A stretch of DNA of 64,000 nucleotides from the NCBI RefSeq assembly GCF_006543045.1, contig NZ_RBZW01000022.1:62001-126000 (forward strand). The letters are read 5' to 3'. The notes below the pieces were generated by a model. The model did no database searches. It saw nothing but the letters and a program-made list of their open reading frames with translations, and had not been told where the DNA came from. The position numbers and the translations under genes were made by a program. Below are positions 1-9,378 of this stretch, one piece after another (the first letter of the stretch is position 1; every line of letters begins with the position of its first letter). The DNA is from Salinadaptatus halalkaliphilus (GTDB lineage Archaea > Halobacteriota > Halobacteria > Halobacteriales > Natrialbaceae).

Positions 1-1046
1 GCGGCGACGTCGAGCACCGGTGGAACCGACCGTTGATTCACACGACTGAAGACGACATCGCCCCAGCGACCGCGGCCGCGACCGACGCCTTCGGCGTCGT
101 CTCTGCGAGTGCCTGTCGTACCGTCAGCACCGAGAAAGCACGGATTCTCGAGACTCTCGTCGAAATTGCGGACGAGTGTTACGATGGCGGGACGTTCGCC
201 GTCGACGCTCGGCGGGCCGACAAGACCCTTCCCTACGACAGCGAGGATCTGGCACGTGAGGCTGGGACGGCAATCTGGGAGACCGTCGAAGACGAGTTCG
301 ACCCCGAAGTGGATCTCGACGACCCCGATCTCATCTTCGGCGTCGAAGTCCGCGAGGACGCCGCATACGTTTACCTCGAGTCAGCTCCTGGCCCCGGTGG
401 ACTCCCGCTTGCCTCTCAGGAACGGGTCGTCGCGCTGGTCAGTGGCGGCATCGACTCGCCGGTCGCAGCCTATGAGATGATGCGACGCGGGAGTCCGATC
501 GTGCCAGCCTACGTCGACCTCGGGGCGTACGGCGGGATCGATCACGAGGCGCGAGCGATGGAGACGGTCCGAACCCTCTCGCGATACGCGCCCAACCAGG
601 AGCTGCCCGTCTACAAGGTCCCCGGCGGCGAGGCAGTCGACCTCCTGGTTCGGGAGATGGAACAGGGACGGATGCTCTCGCTGCGACGGTTCTTCTACCG
701 GATCGGCGAAGTGCTTGCCCACCGCGTCGACGCCCACGCCATCGTCACCGGCGAAGCCGTCGGCCAGAAATCCAGCCAGACCATGCAAAACCTCGGGGTC
801 ACCAGTCGCGCGACGGATCTGCCGATCCACCGGCCGCTGTTGACCCGGGACAAACAGGACATCGTCGCGCAGGCCCGCGAGATCGACACCTTCACCCAGT
901 CGACGATCAACGCCGGCTGCAACCGCGTCGCACCCGACCGCGTCGAGACCAACGCCCGCCACGGGGTGTTGCTCGAGCACGAACCCGACGGTCTCCTCGA
1001 GCGCGCCGAGGAGGCGGCGCGAAACGCGGAACTGGTCGATCCGTAA
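1..1046 (+). CDS. thiI: tRNA sulfurtransferase ThiI, 5' truncated by window edge
   Basis: The reading frame is open to the left edge of the window, so the true start lies upstream; the TTG at 33 is only the first possible in-frame start and should not be used. The visible part holds the end of a THUMP RNA-binding domain followed by an adenylating PP-loop domain with the SGGIDS motif about 135 residues in. The GEAVGQKSSQT and NAGCNR motifs are typical of ThiI. The family makes 4-thiouridine in tRNA and, in bacteria, supplies sulfur for thiamine. There is no C-terminal rhodanese domain, as usual in archaea, so sulfur delivery must differ from E. coli. Confidence 0.93.
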   Translation, partial: GDVEHRWNRPLIHTTEDDIAPATAAATDAFGVVSASACRTVSTEKARILETLVEIADECYDGGTFAVDARRADKTLPYDSEDLAREAGTAIWETVEDEFDPEVDLDDPDLIFGVEVREDAAYVYLESAPGPGGLPLASQERVVALVSGGIDSPVAAYEMMRRGSPIVPAYVDLGAYGGIDHEARAMETVRTLSRYAPNQELPVYKVPGGEAVDLLVREMEQGRMLSLRRFFYRIGEVLAHRVDAHAIVTGEAVGQKSSQTMQNLGVTSRATDLPIHRPLLTRDKQDIVAQAREIDTFTQSTINAGCNRVAPDRVETNARHGVLLEHEPDGLLERAEEAARNAELVDP

Positions 1047-1136
1047 CTGCCAGGGTCGAACGCCGCTGGCGGGCGATCGCCACTCGCGCCCGAGAGACGA
1101 AACCGACATTACGAACTTCCGCCACAGTGGCACATA

Positions 1137-1754
1137 GTGACCCGCGTCTGTCTCATCGGCGACGACGACTGCAATCTGCAGTACGAACTCCTCTCCCGGG
1201 AGACCTCCCGGGACGCGCTCGCGACCTACGACCTCGAGCGCCCCTTCGCGAACTCGCTTGCGGTTCGGACCGTCAGCATCGGCGCGGCCATCTCGCTGTT
1301 GAACGACCTCCAGTGGTATCTCACCCGCTTCGTCGAGGAGGCGCTCGTCCTCGAGCCGAGCATCAGCGACGACGAATGGCTGTCGCGGCCGCTGGCCGAA
1401 CGGCTTCGAAACGGGGACGCAGACCCCGCCGAGACGCGTGAGTTCTACAAGGTCTACGGTCTCGAGCGCGAGTCCGGCGAGTCGGACGGGACGAGTGGCG
1501 ACTCGAAAGCGGCTGCGGCCGAAGCTAATTCGAGAGCCGCCGGGGACGACGACTCGAGTCCTCCGACGGACGAGGAGCCAGCACAGCCGGGGGACGACGG
1601 CGGACAGACACAGCCGGCAGCGGGTCGACCGCGGCTCGTCGAACCACTGTACGTTCGGCGGACGGGCGGCGAGTTGCCGGCCTACGATCTCCGCGATGTC
1701 TCGGAGACACTCGTGGTTCGGGTGACCGAATCCGAGTACGCGTCGGCGCCATAG
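1137..1754 (+). CDS. conserved haloarchaeal protein, possibly DUF5804 family
   Basis: A 205-residue soluble protein starting with GTG. The first ~110 residues form a compact predicted alpha/beta domain beginning MTRVCLIGDDDC. A low-complexity acidic Ser/Glu/Asp/Gln linker (about 115-165) follows, then a short C-terminal strand-rich segment (VEPLYVRRTGGELPAYDLRDV). I see no enzyme motif. I recall an N-terminus like this as a conserved halobacterial family (DUF5804), but that name is from memory. It lies 90 bp after thiI on the same strand, so co-transcription is possible. Function unknown. Confidence 0.75.
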   Translation: MTRVCLIGDDDCNLQYELLSRETSRDALATYDLERPFANSLAVRTVSIGAAISLLNDLQWYLTRFVEEALVLEPSISDDEWLSRPLAERLRNGDADPAETREFYKVYGLERESGESDGTSGDSKAAAAEANSRAAGDDDSSPPTDEEPAQPGDDGGQTQPAAGRPRLVEPLYVRRTGGELPAYDLRDVSETLVVRVTESEYASAP

Positions 1755-1762
1755 CGGCTCAG

Positions 1763-1963
1763 TTACTCTCGGACCACCCGTAAGACGGCCGCGACGACAG
1801 CGACCAGCAGCGCGATCGTGAGCCCGGAGACCAGTCCCAGACCGACGGCCGCTATCAGCGTATGCCCGGTCAGCAGTAAGCCGACGATGTTGAGCACCAC
1901 GAGTATCCCGCCGAACATGTACCACTCGATCGCCGTCCGCGGAATGATCGCGTCCCCTGCCAT
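1763..1963 (-). CDS. small membrane protein of 66 residues
   Basis: Reading from an ATG at 1961-1963, the product is MAGDAIIPRTAIEWYMFGG... with two hydrophobic segments (about residues 15-33 and 36-60) and a short basic C-terminus ending RVVRE. The open frame continues upstream, but that part is antisense to the LVIVD gene and has no haloarchaeal protein character, so this start is preferred. It is divergent from the LVIVD-repeat gene with a 97-bp shared promoter region. It looks like a typical small two-helix haloarchaeal membrane protein with no known function. Confidence 0.65.
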   Translation of the reverse strand: MAGDAIIPRTAIEWYMFGGILVVLNIVGLLLTGHTLIAAVGLGLVSGLTIALLVAVVAAVLRVVRE

Positions 1964-2060
1964 GGGTTTCAGTTCGCGTGCCCCGGATGAAAAGCCCCGC
2001 TGTTCCGTCGGCACTGGGGTCGGCCGACAGTATATGTAACTGGTCGGCGTACCTGACGGT

Positions 2061-3539
2061 ATGCAACGGCGATCCCTGCTTCGTACCGCCGGCTGTGCCC
2101 TCTCGGTTTCGGCGATCGCGCGACCGGATGTCTCGTGGCGACAGGGCGACACGGACGGGGACGCGTACGAGCCCCTCGGCCGGGTCGACGTCGATGGGGC
2201 CGCCGAGGCGGTCGTCGGCGACGACGGCGACACGGCGTATCTCGCCACGACGACCGGCTTCGCGACCGTCGACGTGAGCGACCCCGCCGATCCCGCGGTC
2301 CTCGCGACCGAACGACGCCTCGAGGTCGCGGACGTACCGCTGATGGAGATTCTCGATGTCACAGTCGACGGCGACCGACTCGTCGTCCCCGGACCGGCCA
2401 ACCAGGGCCCCGACTCGATCTTTCACGGCTTCTTCTGCTTCGACGTGAGCGATCCCAGCGAGCCCGCCCTCATCGGCGACCCCTACGAAACCGGCTACCA
2501 CATCCACAACTGCTATCTCGACGGCGAAACGCTGTACGTGGTTCGAAACGAACTGACCGAAAACACGCTCGAGGTGTTCGACGTCGGCGACGGCGTCGAG
2601 CAGATCGGGTCGTGGTCCCTGCTCGAGCACGAACCCGGCTGGGCAGATATCGACTGGCTCGCGCGCTATCTCCACGATGTCTACGTCCACGACGATGTCG
2701 CCTACCTCGCCCACTGGAATCCCGGCACCTACCTGCTCGACGTGAGCGATCCCAGCGAGCCCGAGTACATGTCGCACGTGCGCGAGACCGACCTCGAGAC
2801 CCAGCGCGAACGCGACGACGACGAGGCCCAGTTCGGGCTGCCGGGCAACGACCACTACGCGGCGGTCGACGAGACCGGTGACCTGCTCGCCGTCGGGCGC
2901 GAGGCCTGGGCGACCGGTGGCGACGAGCCCGACCGACCGGGCGGGATCGACCTCTACGACGTGAGCGATCCGGATGACCCCGAACACCGGGCGACGATCG
3001 ACGCCCCGCGGGCGATCGACGAGAGCTACGCGGGCGGCCTCTGGACGACCGCACACAACTTCGAACTCCGGGACGGGGAACTCTACTCCTCGTGGTACCG
3101 CGGCGGCGTCGCGATCCACGACGTGAGCGATCCCGCGGAGCCGGTCGAACGCGCGCGCTGGCTCGAGCCCGAGACGGCGGGCTTCTGGACCGCTCGCGTC
3201 GCAGATCCGGGGTCGGTGTTCGTCGCCAGCAGCACGCCCGTGATTCCCAACTCCCCGACGGAAGGCGCCCTCTATACGGTCCCGATCGAGGCCGGCGAGC
3301 AAGCCGATCCGCCGTCGTTGACCGACCCCGACGACCTCGAGGTACCGGACGGCGTCGCCAGCGAACCGAACGCGACCGACGACGGCGACGCGACCGAGGC
3401 GTCCAGTCAAGCGTCGGACGACCCATCCACGGCCGACGCCGCCTCGAGCGACGATCCGATGGCCGGATTTACCGCGACCGGGGCGGCCGTCGCCGGTGGG
3501 GTCGTCGGCCTCGAGTGGCTACGTCGCCGGCGACAGTAG
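2061..3539 (+). CDS. exported LVIVD-repeat beta-propeller protein
   Basis: A 492-residue protein starting with a twin-arginine leader (QRRSLLRTAG). The body carries at least five DVSDPxxP motifs spaced about 60-70 residues apart, the hallmark of LVIVD repeats that fold as propeller blades. The C-terminus has an acidic Ser/Thr/Asp-rich stretch, then a hydrophobic helix (GFTATGAAVAGGVVGLEWL) and a terminal RRRRQ, a layout like haloarchaeal surface proteins that are membrane anchored or processed by an archaeosortase. A TATA-like AGTATATG lies about 30 bp upstream. Surface location is inferred; the ligand or partner is unknown. Confidence 0.85.
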   Translation: MQRRSLLRTAGCALSVSAIARPDVSWRQGDTDGDAYEPLGRVDVDGAAEAVVGDDGDTAYLATTTGFATVDVSDPADPAVLATERRLEVADVPLMEILDVTVDGDRLVVPGPANQGPDSIFHGFFCFDVSDPSEPALIGDPYETGYHIHNCYLDGETLYVVRNELTENTLEVFDVGDGVEQIGSWSLLEHEPGWADIDWLARYLHDVYVHDDVAYLAHWNPGTYLLDVSDPSEPEYMSHVRETDLETQRERDDDEAQFGLPGNDHYAAVDETGDLLAVGREAWATGGDEPDRPGGIDLYDVSDPDDPEHRATIDAPRAIDESYAGGLWTTAHNFELRDGELYSSWYRGGVAIHDVSDPAEPVERARWLEPETAGFWTARVADPGSVFVASSTPVIPNSPTEGALYTVPIEAGEQADPPSLTDPDDLEVPDGVASEPNATDDGDATEASSQASDDPSTADAASSDDPMAGFTATGAAVAGGVVGLEWLRRRRQ

Positions 3540-3624
3540 TGAAACCAGGAGTCTTTCGTGGTCGTTCCTGACGAATTCGGCTGTGTGACACAACCTATAC
3601 CCCGCTCGAGCCCCAAGAGAGGGT

Positions 3625-3990
3625 ATGTCCGAATCCGACGCCGATCGATCGCTCCAAGAGCGCGTCGAGATGTGGCTCGCTCGTGAGATGCCGATCATTC
3701 AGATGCACGGCGGGACGAGCGCCGTCCGCGAGGCTGATCCGGAGACCGGCGAGGTCGTCATCGAACTGGGCGGCGGCTGCAAGGGCTGCTCCGTCAGCGA
3801 TGTCACGACGGGGAACATCGAGGCCGAACTCATCACCTGGTCCGAGATCGAGGAAGTTACCATCCGCGTTCCCGACCCCCGTGAAAGCCTGGGTGGCCCC
3901 GAACAGGCCGAGTCGATAATGGGCGTCGACCGAACCGAAGGTGGCCGCGGTGACTGGGGATCGTCCAATCCCGGGAAAGACCACCTCTAA
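3625..3990 (+). CDS. NifU C-terminal-domain Fe-S protein
   Basis: A 121-residue protein whose core (about 10-85) matches the NifU C-terminal/Nfu domain, with the signature GGGCKGCSVS holding the CxxC that binds a transferable Fe-S cluster between two monomers. After the domain is an acidic and glycine-rich tail. The likely role is as scaffold or carrier in Fe-S cluster assembly in the cytoplasm. It stands alone between the LVIVD gene and the ACT gene, with a TATA-like CCTATACC about 30 bp upstream of the start. Confidence 0.88.
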   Translation: MSESDADRSLQERVEMWLAREMPIIQMHGGTSAVREADPETGEVVIELGGGCKGCSVSDVTTGNIEAELITWSEIEEVTIRVPDPRESLGGPEQAESIMGVDRTEGGRGDWGSSNPGKDHL

Positions 3991-4129
3991 CCAGTCGCTG
4001 CGGTCTCGTCTACGCGTCCGGGGTGACCACGGTGACGGACAGTTTTGGGAACGCCTATATGCGTGTGCCCGCCAACCTTGTTCGTAACGATGACGACGTG
4101 TAGACGCCCACGACAACGGGGTGACGGCG

Positions 4130-4681
4130 ATGGGTGAGGACGGCAACGACGCCGAGACCGACGGCGGCGTACGCGCGTACACCGTCCGTCTCGAGCTCGT
4201 CGACGAACCCGGCGAGTTGCTGCGCGCGCTCGCCCCGATTGCCGACAACGGCGGAAATCTGCTGAGTATCCATCACGAACGAGGGAACATGACGCCGCGT
4301 GGCCACATTCCTGTCGAGGTCGATATCGAGTGTCCACCGGACCGTTTCGACGGGATCGTCGACGCGTTGCGAGACGCCGGCGTCAACGTTATCCAGGCCG
4401 GTGCCGAACACTACGGCGAGGAGATCAACGTCTTACTCATCGGTCACTTGGTCGAGCAAGATCTCTCCGAGACGCTCTCGAGGATCGAATCGGAGGCCCA
4501 CTCGGCCGTTCGGGACCTCTCGCTCGCAGCGCCGGACGGCACCGAGGACGTCTCGAGCGCTCGGATCCGACTCGCGATCGACTCGGGCAAAACCGACGCC
4601 GCAGTGGCGTCGATTCGATCGATCGGCTCGGCGAAAGACCTCACCGTCGTCGAACCCTTGCAGGGGGGTGAGGGCGCGTGA
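4130..4681 (+). CDS. ACT-domain amino-acid-binding protein
   Basis: An ACT domain begins about residue 15 (YTVRLELVDEPGELLRALAPIADNGGNLLSI), followed by a second regulatory-like half. Two starts are possible: GTG at 4121 and ATG at 4130. I choose the ATG because GGTGA at 4119-4123 sits at good distance for 16S rRNA pairing with it. The stop overlaps the start of homoserine dehydrogenase by 4 bases (GTGA), so the two are translationally coupled. The inferred role is allosteric sensing of an aspartate-family amino acid for its partner; archaeal homoserine dehydrogenases often lack their own ACT domain. Confidence 0.85.
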   Translation: MGEDGNDAETDGGVRAYTVRLELVDEPGELLRALAPIADNGGNLLSIHHERGNMTPRGHIPVEVDIECPPDRFDGIVDALRDAGVNVIQAGAEHYGEEINVLLIGHLVEQDLSETLSRIESEAHSAVRDLSLAAPDGTEDVSSARIRLAIDSGKTDAAVASIRSIGSAKDLTVVEPLQGGEGA

Positions 4682-5625
4682 AACTCGCTATCCTGGGTGC
4701 CGGTGCGGTCGGGCGCTCGGTCGCCGACCTCGCCGCGGACTACGGCCACACCGTGGTCGCGATCGCCGACTCGAGCACTGCGACCGTCGATCCCGGCGGC
4801 ATCGACATCGACGCCACCCTCGAGCGCAAGGCGGGCGACGACGGCGTCGGCACGGCCGATCCCGACGAGATCTTCGAGACCGACTACGACGTCCTCGTCG
4901 AGGCGACGCCGACGACGCTCGGTGATGCCGAACCCGGCTTTTCACACACGAAACGCGCACTCGAGTCCGACCGCCACGTCGTGTTGGCGAACAAGGGGCC
5001 CGTCGCCGAACGGTACGAAGACATCCGCGCGCTCGAAGCCGAGAGCGCGGGTTCGATCCGATTCGAAGCGACCGTCGGTGGTGCTATTCCCGTACTGTCG
5101 ACGATCGAGGATAGCACGCCCCAGGCCGTAACGGCCGTTCGTGGCGTTCTCAACGGGACGGCAAATTTCATCCTCACACGCATGGCTGCCGAGGGGCTGG
5201 ACTACGAACACGTCCTTGCCGAGGCACAGGATCTGGGCGTCGCCGAAGCCGATCCGACGTTCGACGTCGACGGCACCGACGCTGCGCTCAAGTTCGTCAT
5301 CCTCGCGAACGTCCTCGCCGACGGTGGCTTCGCCCTCGAGGATGCGACGGTCGAGGGGATCCAGAACGTGCCCGGAAGCGCGCTCGATTTGGCCGCCGAA
5401 GACGGCCGCACGATTCGGCTCATCGGCGAGGCGACCCGCGATGGCGTCCGAGTCGGACCGCGACTCGTCCCCGAAAACGGCCCGCTGGCTGTCACGGGGA
5501 CGCGCAACATCGTCCAGATCGAGACCCGGAACGCCGGCTCGTTGCACTCGAGCGGGCGCGGTGCCGGTGGTCCGGAAACGGCCACGGCCGTGCTCTCGGA
5601 CGTCGGACGCCTCCCGTTGCTGTAG
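4678..5625 (+). CDS. hom: homoserine dehydrogenase
   Basis: A 315-residue enzyme with a Rossmann GxGxVG motif at the N-terminus (LGAGAVGRS), VLANKGPVA and the GGAIPVL and GTANFIL signatures of homoserine dehydrogenase. It reduces aspartate semialdehyde to homoserine for threonine and methionine synthesis. It starts with GTG overlapping the stop of the upstream ACT gene. The usual bacterial C-terminal ACT domain is absent, fitting the idea that the overlapping ACT protein provides regulation in trans. Confidence 0.93.
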   Translation: MKLAILGAGAVGRSVADLAADYGHTVVAIADSSTATVDPGGIDIDATLERKAGDDGVGTADPDEIFETDYDVLVEATPTTLGDAEPGFSHTKRALESDRHVVLANKGPVAERYEDIRALEAESAGSIRFEATVGGAIPVLSTIEDSTPQAVTAVRGVLNGTANFILTRMAAEGLDYEHVLAEAQDLGVAEADPTFDVDGTDAALKFVILANVLADGGFALEDATVEGIQNVPGSALDLAAEDGRTIRLIGEATRDGVRVGPRLVPENGPLAVTGTRNIVQIETRNAGSLHSSGRGAGGPETATAVLSDVGRLPLL

Positions 5626-5691
5626 GCGGGCCGAACTGTGAGGCGTCCGATACGTATTTAACGGCTCCGCTGCACCATTTCGCCGGGTGCA

Positions 5692-7416
5692 ATGGTTTCC
5701 ACAGTGGTATTTCTGGCCGTCGCATACGTTTGCTGTGGACTACTGCCACTCGCGCTCGTCCCCTCCGTTCGGAACGCGGGTCCGAAACCTGGAAAGATCG
5801 GCGTTCTCGTGACGCTTCTCGGGCTGGCGATCTGGTCGATCGCGGTCGGATTGTTGCTGCTGGAAACCGATTCGACTCGATACCGGCTCTTCGGGACGTT
5901 GTTTGGCGCCGGCGGGCAGCTCGCTGCTGTCGGCTACTTCTTGTTGGCAACCGAGTACACTGGGGCCCTGGTGGTGACGCGACGAACGGGATACGTGTTC
6001 GGTACCGCGATCGGACTATCCGCGGCGTTGTCACTCAGCGATCCGTACCACCACCTCGTCTGGGAGGGGACGACGACGCCACCGATGAACGAAGTGACAC
6101 TCGGTCCGGCTGGTATCCTCATCGTTCTCGCGACGGTCGGTATCGCCATCTCCGCGTTGTTGTTGCTCGTCGCCGATGTCGTCACTGCAAGCGGCATTCG
6201 CCGGCGACAAAGCTTTGTGCTCGTACTCGCTGGCATACCGACGATCGCCGGCTACTTCGTCGATTTTGCGTTGTTATCTAGTTCCGAACTCACACTGCTT
6301 CCGATCGGCTTCGCCGGAAGTGCCTTCGCGTACGCGTGGGCGATCTTCCAGAAGGACTTTCTCGACATCGTCCCGATCGGCCGAAAACGTATCGTCGAGG
6401 AAATGACCGACGCCGCCGTCGTTCTCGATGCCGACGACCGCGTCGTCGAGTGTAACCCCGCAGCCCGCCGCATCGTCGACATCGGTCCGGAGTACACCGG
6501 GCTCTCCGTCCAGCAGTTTTTCAGTTCCGTCCCGGCCGCCGTCGACCGACTCGCTGACGACAGCGGTGTCGATACCGAACTCGCCGCCACGATCGACGGC
6601 GACCGGCGCCACTTTCATCTCACCGTGTCACGCCTCGACGACGCCTCGTCGGTTCCTGCGGGCCGTCTGGTCGTTCTCCGCGATATCACGGCGTTGAAAC
6701 GACGCGAGCGAACGCTCAAGCGACGGGAGTCCGAACTCGAGTTTCTTCGACAAATCCTGACGCGCGTTCTCAGACACAACATTCGAAACGATCTAACGGC
6801 TGTACGGGGCTATGCGGACCTGATCGCGACGGAAGCCAAGCAGGAACACGCCGATTTAGCCGAGACGATCGTCGAAACGAGCGATAATCTCCTCGAAACG
6901 AGCCGCAAAGCCCGGATCATCGAAGAGGTGATCGACCAAGACCCGGTCACGCAGAAACTCGATCTCACCGCACGTCTCACCGACCTCGTCATCGACTACC
7001 GGAGCACGTACGATCGTGCGACGATCTCGCTGACAGCACCCGACAGCTGTCCGGTCGAGGCCGATCCGTGGCTCGAGCACACGTTCGATGTCCTGCTGGA
7101 GAACGCCCTCGAACACGCCGGAGACGAACCGACCGTCGACGTGACCGTCGATCGAGGCGACGACGAAACGACGGTGACGATCGCCGACGACGGCCCCGGA
7201 ATTCCGCCGGCGGAACTCGCCGTCCTCGAACAGGGCGAGGAAACGCCACTCGAGCACACCAGCGGCGTCGGGCTCTGGATCGTCCACTGGGTCGTCGATC
7301 GCTCTGGGGCATCGATCACGTTCGATACCGGATCGGCGGGTACTCGAGTGTCGATACGCATCCCGACATCCCCGCGCTCGATGGCGGCCAGTTCGAAATC
7401 TGTTCCGGGCCACTAA
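5692..7416 (+). CDS. membrane sensor histidine kinase, intact
   Basis: A 574-residue protein. The first ~220 residues are seven hydrophobic segments matching the histidine-kinase N-terminal 7TM sensor region. A PAS domain follows (about 225-345, with VEEMTDAAVVLDADDRVVECNPAA). The dimerisation and phosphoacceptor box is RVLRHNIRNDL around residue 361, and the ATP-binding domain has the N box LLENALEH, G1 box DDGPGIP and G2 GVGLWIVHW. All catalytic motifs look intact. No receiver domain or response-regulator gene is adjacent. It is followed 88 bp later by a paralogue of the same layout. Confidence 0.92.
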   Translation: MVSTVVFLAVAYVCCGLLPLALVPSVRNAGPKPGKIGVLVTLLGLAIWSIAVGLLLLETDSTRYRLFGTLFGAGGQLAAVGYFLLATEYTGALVVTRRTGYVFGTAIGLSAALSLSDPYHHLVWEGTTTPPMNEVTLGPAGILIVLATVGIAISALLLLVADVVTASGIRRRQSFVLVLAGIPTIAGYFVDFALLSSSELTLLPIGFAGSAFAYAWAIFQKDFLDIVPIGRKRIVEEMTDAAVVLDADDRVVECNPAARRIVDIGPEYTGLSVQQFFSSVPAAVDRLADDSGVDTELAATIDGDRRHFHLTVSRLDDASSVPAGRLVVLRDITALKRRERTLKRRESELEFLRQILTRVLRHNIRNDLTAVRGYADLIATEAKQEHADLAETIVETSDNLLETSRKARIIEEVIDQDPVTQKLDLTARLTDLVIDYRSTYDRATISLTAPDSCPVEADPWLEHTFDVLLENALEHAGDEPTVDVTVDRGDDETTVTIADDGPGIPPAELAVLEQGEETPLEHTSGVGLWIVHWVVDRSGASITFDTGSAGTRVSIRIPTSPRSMAASSKSVPGH

Positions 7417-7504
7417 CTGTTCCGAACGCCGGTAGCGCTGTCTTTTCAAGCCCAAGAATGGAATAAACTATATCTCACGAGTGGCTGGTGGGTAACTATA
7501 ACCG

Positions 7505-9190
7505 ATGGTCTCTGTGACATCGCTGCTTGCGCTTGCGTATCTCGCGTGCGGCCTCGTTCCTTTTGCACTCGTCAGCTCGGTTCGGCGTCACTCGAAGAAG
7601 CCAGGCAGTACCGGGCTACTCGTCGCGCTGATCGGTCTTTCTATCTGGTCTGTCGCGTACGGGTTGGCAATCACGTCGTCGGCCTACAGTACCGTGTTGG
7701 CCCTCGGATCGCTCGTTCTGTTCGGCGGGCAACTCGCCGCGATCGGATATCTGTTTCTCGCGATCGAATACACGGAGACGGCTCGACTTTCGACACGGCT
7801 GGTCAACGCCGCAGCCGTGAGTGTCCTCGCCGTCCAACTGCTCTCGTTGACCGACCCGATTCACGGCCGTCTCTGGGGGCCGACGGCCAGACCGATCCTC
7901 GATATCGGTTCGGCCGAGCCGCTGGCAACCGTCCTCGTCGTCTCGACGCTCGCCGTCGCCGCCGTCGCCGCGTTGTTGCTGCTGGCCGATGTCATCACCG
8001 GCCCTCGAGCGCGACGCAATCAAAGTCTCGCGCTCGTCGCCGCCGGCGTCCCGACGCTCGTGATTACGGTCATCGATGTCTACGTGATCGATGCGACCGT
8101 CTTCTCGTTGCTCCCGTTCGGTGTCGGTATAAGCGTCTTTGCGATCGCCTGGGCGCTGTTTCGGGCGAACCTCCTCAAGACCGTCCCGGTCGGCCACCGC
8201 CGCATCGTCGAGGAGATGGACGACGCCGCCGTCGTGCTCGATGCACAGGATCGCGTCGTCGACTGCAACCCCGCCGCTCGCCACCTGATCGGCGTCGACG
8301 GCGACTACGCTGGCACACCCGTCGACGAATTCTTCGACACCGTCCCCGACGCAATCGAGCGATTTCGCGACACTCGTGGCGTCGACACCGAAGTCACCAT
8401 CCCAACAGACGGCGAACGACGGGACTTCCACCTCACGATCTCGCCACTCGAAGACGGTCGCCCCGCCGACGCTACCGGTCGACTGATCGTTCTCCGCGAT
8501 ATTACGCCCCTCAAAGAACGGGAGCGAGCGCTCGAACAACGCGAATCCGAACTCGAGTTCGTCAGCCAGTTGCTGACGCGCGTGCTCAGACACAACCTTC
8601 GTAACGACCTCTCGCTCGTCCGCGGGTACGCCGCGATGATCGCCAACGAGGGAAACCCGACAGTCGCACCGATGGCAGCCGAAATCGTCGAGACAAGCGA
8701 CGAACTGTTGGCGACGAGTCGCAACGCCAGGACGATCCAACGAATTATCGATCGCGAGGGGTGTGCCGAGCAACTGGATCTCGCCGATCATCTCGAAGAA
8801 CTCGTCGGCCTCTACCGAACCGACGAGATACCCGCAACCATTTCGCTATCGATTCCCGACCAGTGTGCGATCGAAACCGATCCGGAACTGGAGTACGCGT
8901 TCGATATCCTCCTCGAGACGACACTCGAACACGCCGATCCACAGGCGACGATCGAGGTCGCCCTCGAGCGGACGGACGAGCACGCGACCGTCACCGTGAT
9001 CGACGAGGGTGCTTGCCTCCCCCAGACGGAACTGGCAGTCGTTGCCCAATCGGACCAACAACTGTTCGAACAGACGAACGAAATCGGCCTCTGGATCGTC
9101 CACTGGATCGTCGAGCGATCCACGGCGTCGATGGCTATCGAGACCGGCCGTAATCGGAACCTGGTATCGATCCACGTGCCCCGATCGTAA
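7505..9190 (+). CDS. paralogous 7TM-PAS sensor kinase with damaged ATP-binding motifs
   Basis: A 561-residue protein clearly duplicated from the preceding kinase: same 7TM sensor, same PAS segment (VEEMDDAAVVLDAQDRVVDCNPAA) and an intact phosphoacceptor box RVLRHNLRNDL. The ATP-binding domain is altered at the key places: the N box reads LLETTLEH where the paralogue has LLENALEH, the G1 box reads DEGACLP instead of DDGPGIP, and the G2 start is NEIGLW rather than SGVGLW. The metal-binding Asn and the second G1 glycine are therefore missing. It may be a pseudokinase acting as sensor or heterodimer partner. A TATA-like AACTATATC lies about 35 bp upstream, so it can be transcribed separately. Confidence 0.9.
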   Translation: MVSVTSLLALAYLACGLVPFALVSSVRRHSKKPGSTGLLVALIGLSIWSVAYGLAITSSAYSTVLALGSLVLFGGQLAAIGYLFLAIEYTETARLSTRLVNAAAVSVLAVQLLSLTDPIHGRLWGPTARPILDIGSAEPLATVLVVSTLAVAAVAALLLLADVITGPRARRNQSLALVAAGVPTLVITVIDVYVIDATVFSLLPFGVGISVFAIAWALFRANLLKTVPVGHRRIVEEMDDAAVVLDAQDRVVDCNPAARHLIGVDGDYAGTPVDEFFDTVPDAIERFRDTRGVDTEVTIPTDGERRDFHLTISPLEDGRPADATGRLIVLRDITPLKERERALEQRESELEFVSQLLTRVLRHNLRNDLSLVRGYAAMIANEGNPTVAPMAAEIVETSDELLATSRNARTIQRIIDREGCAEQLDLADHLEELVGLYRTDEIPATISLSIPDQCAIETDPELEYAFDILLETTLEHADPQATIEVALERTDEHATVTVIDEGACLPQTELAVVAQSDQQLFEQTNEIGLWIVHWIVERSTASMAIETGRNRNLVSIHVPRS

Positions 9191-9311
9191 CGACGCTCCG
9201 CCAACGTACGTACCGGCGTTGGTCCACCGTACCGGCGTCCGGCAAACGTCCCTTCGCGTGTGAATGCTCAGCAAACCGCAAGAAGGCGACGGGTTCGGTA
9301 GAATACGCTTT

Positions 9312-9355
9312 CGAAATGGTTTTAACCGCAACGAGCAAACAAGACCGATATAAGC
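9312..9355 (+). promoter_or_regulatory. promoter candidates of EF-1alpha
   Basis: Two archaeal promoter-like elements precede the EF-1alpha start: a purine-rich BRE plus TTTTAACC around 9312-9327, and CGATATAAGC around 9346-9355, the latter about 28 bases before the ATG and suited to a nearly leaderless transcript. Which is used cannot be told from sequence alone. Confidence 0.5.
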
Positions 9356-9378
9356 GCCTCTGCGCGTGAGCTACAACA

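Noticed and set aside
2270-3140. Recurring GACGTGAGCGATCCC-like sequence considered as a DNA repeat element
   Set aside because: It is the coding sequence of the DVSDP motif in LVIVD repeats, in frame and regularly spaced.
381-3410. A 1009-codon open frame on the minus strand
   Set aside because: It is antisense to thiI, the hypothetical gene and the LVIVD gene; GC-rich third positions create long empty frames. Its composition is Arg/Val-rich without acidic haloarchaeal character.
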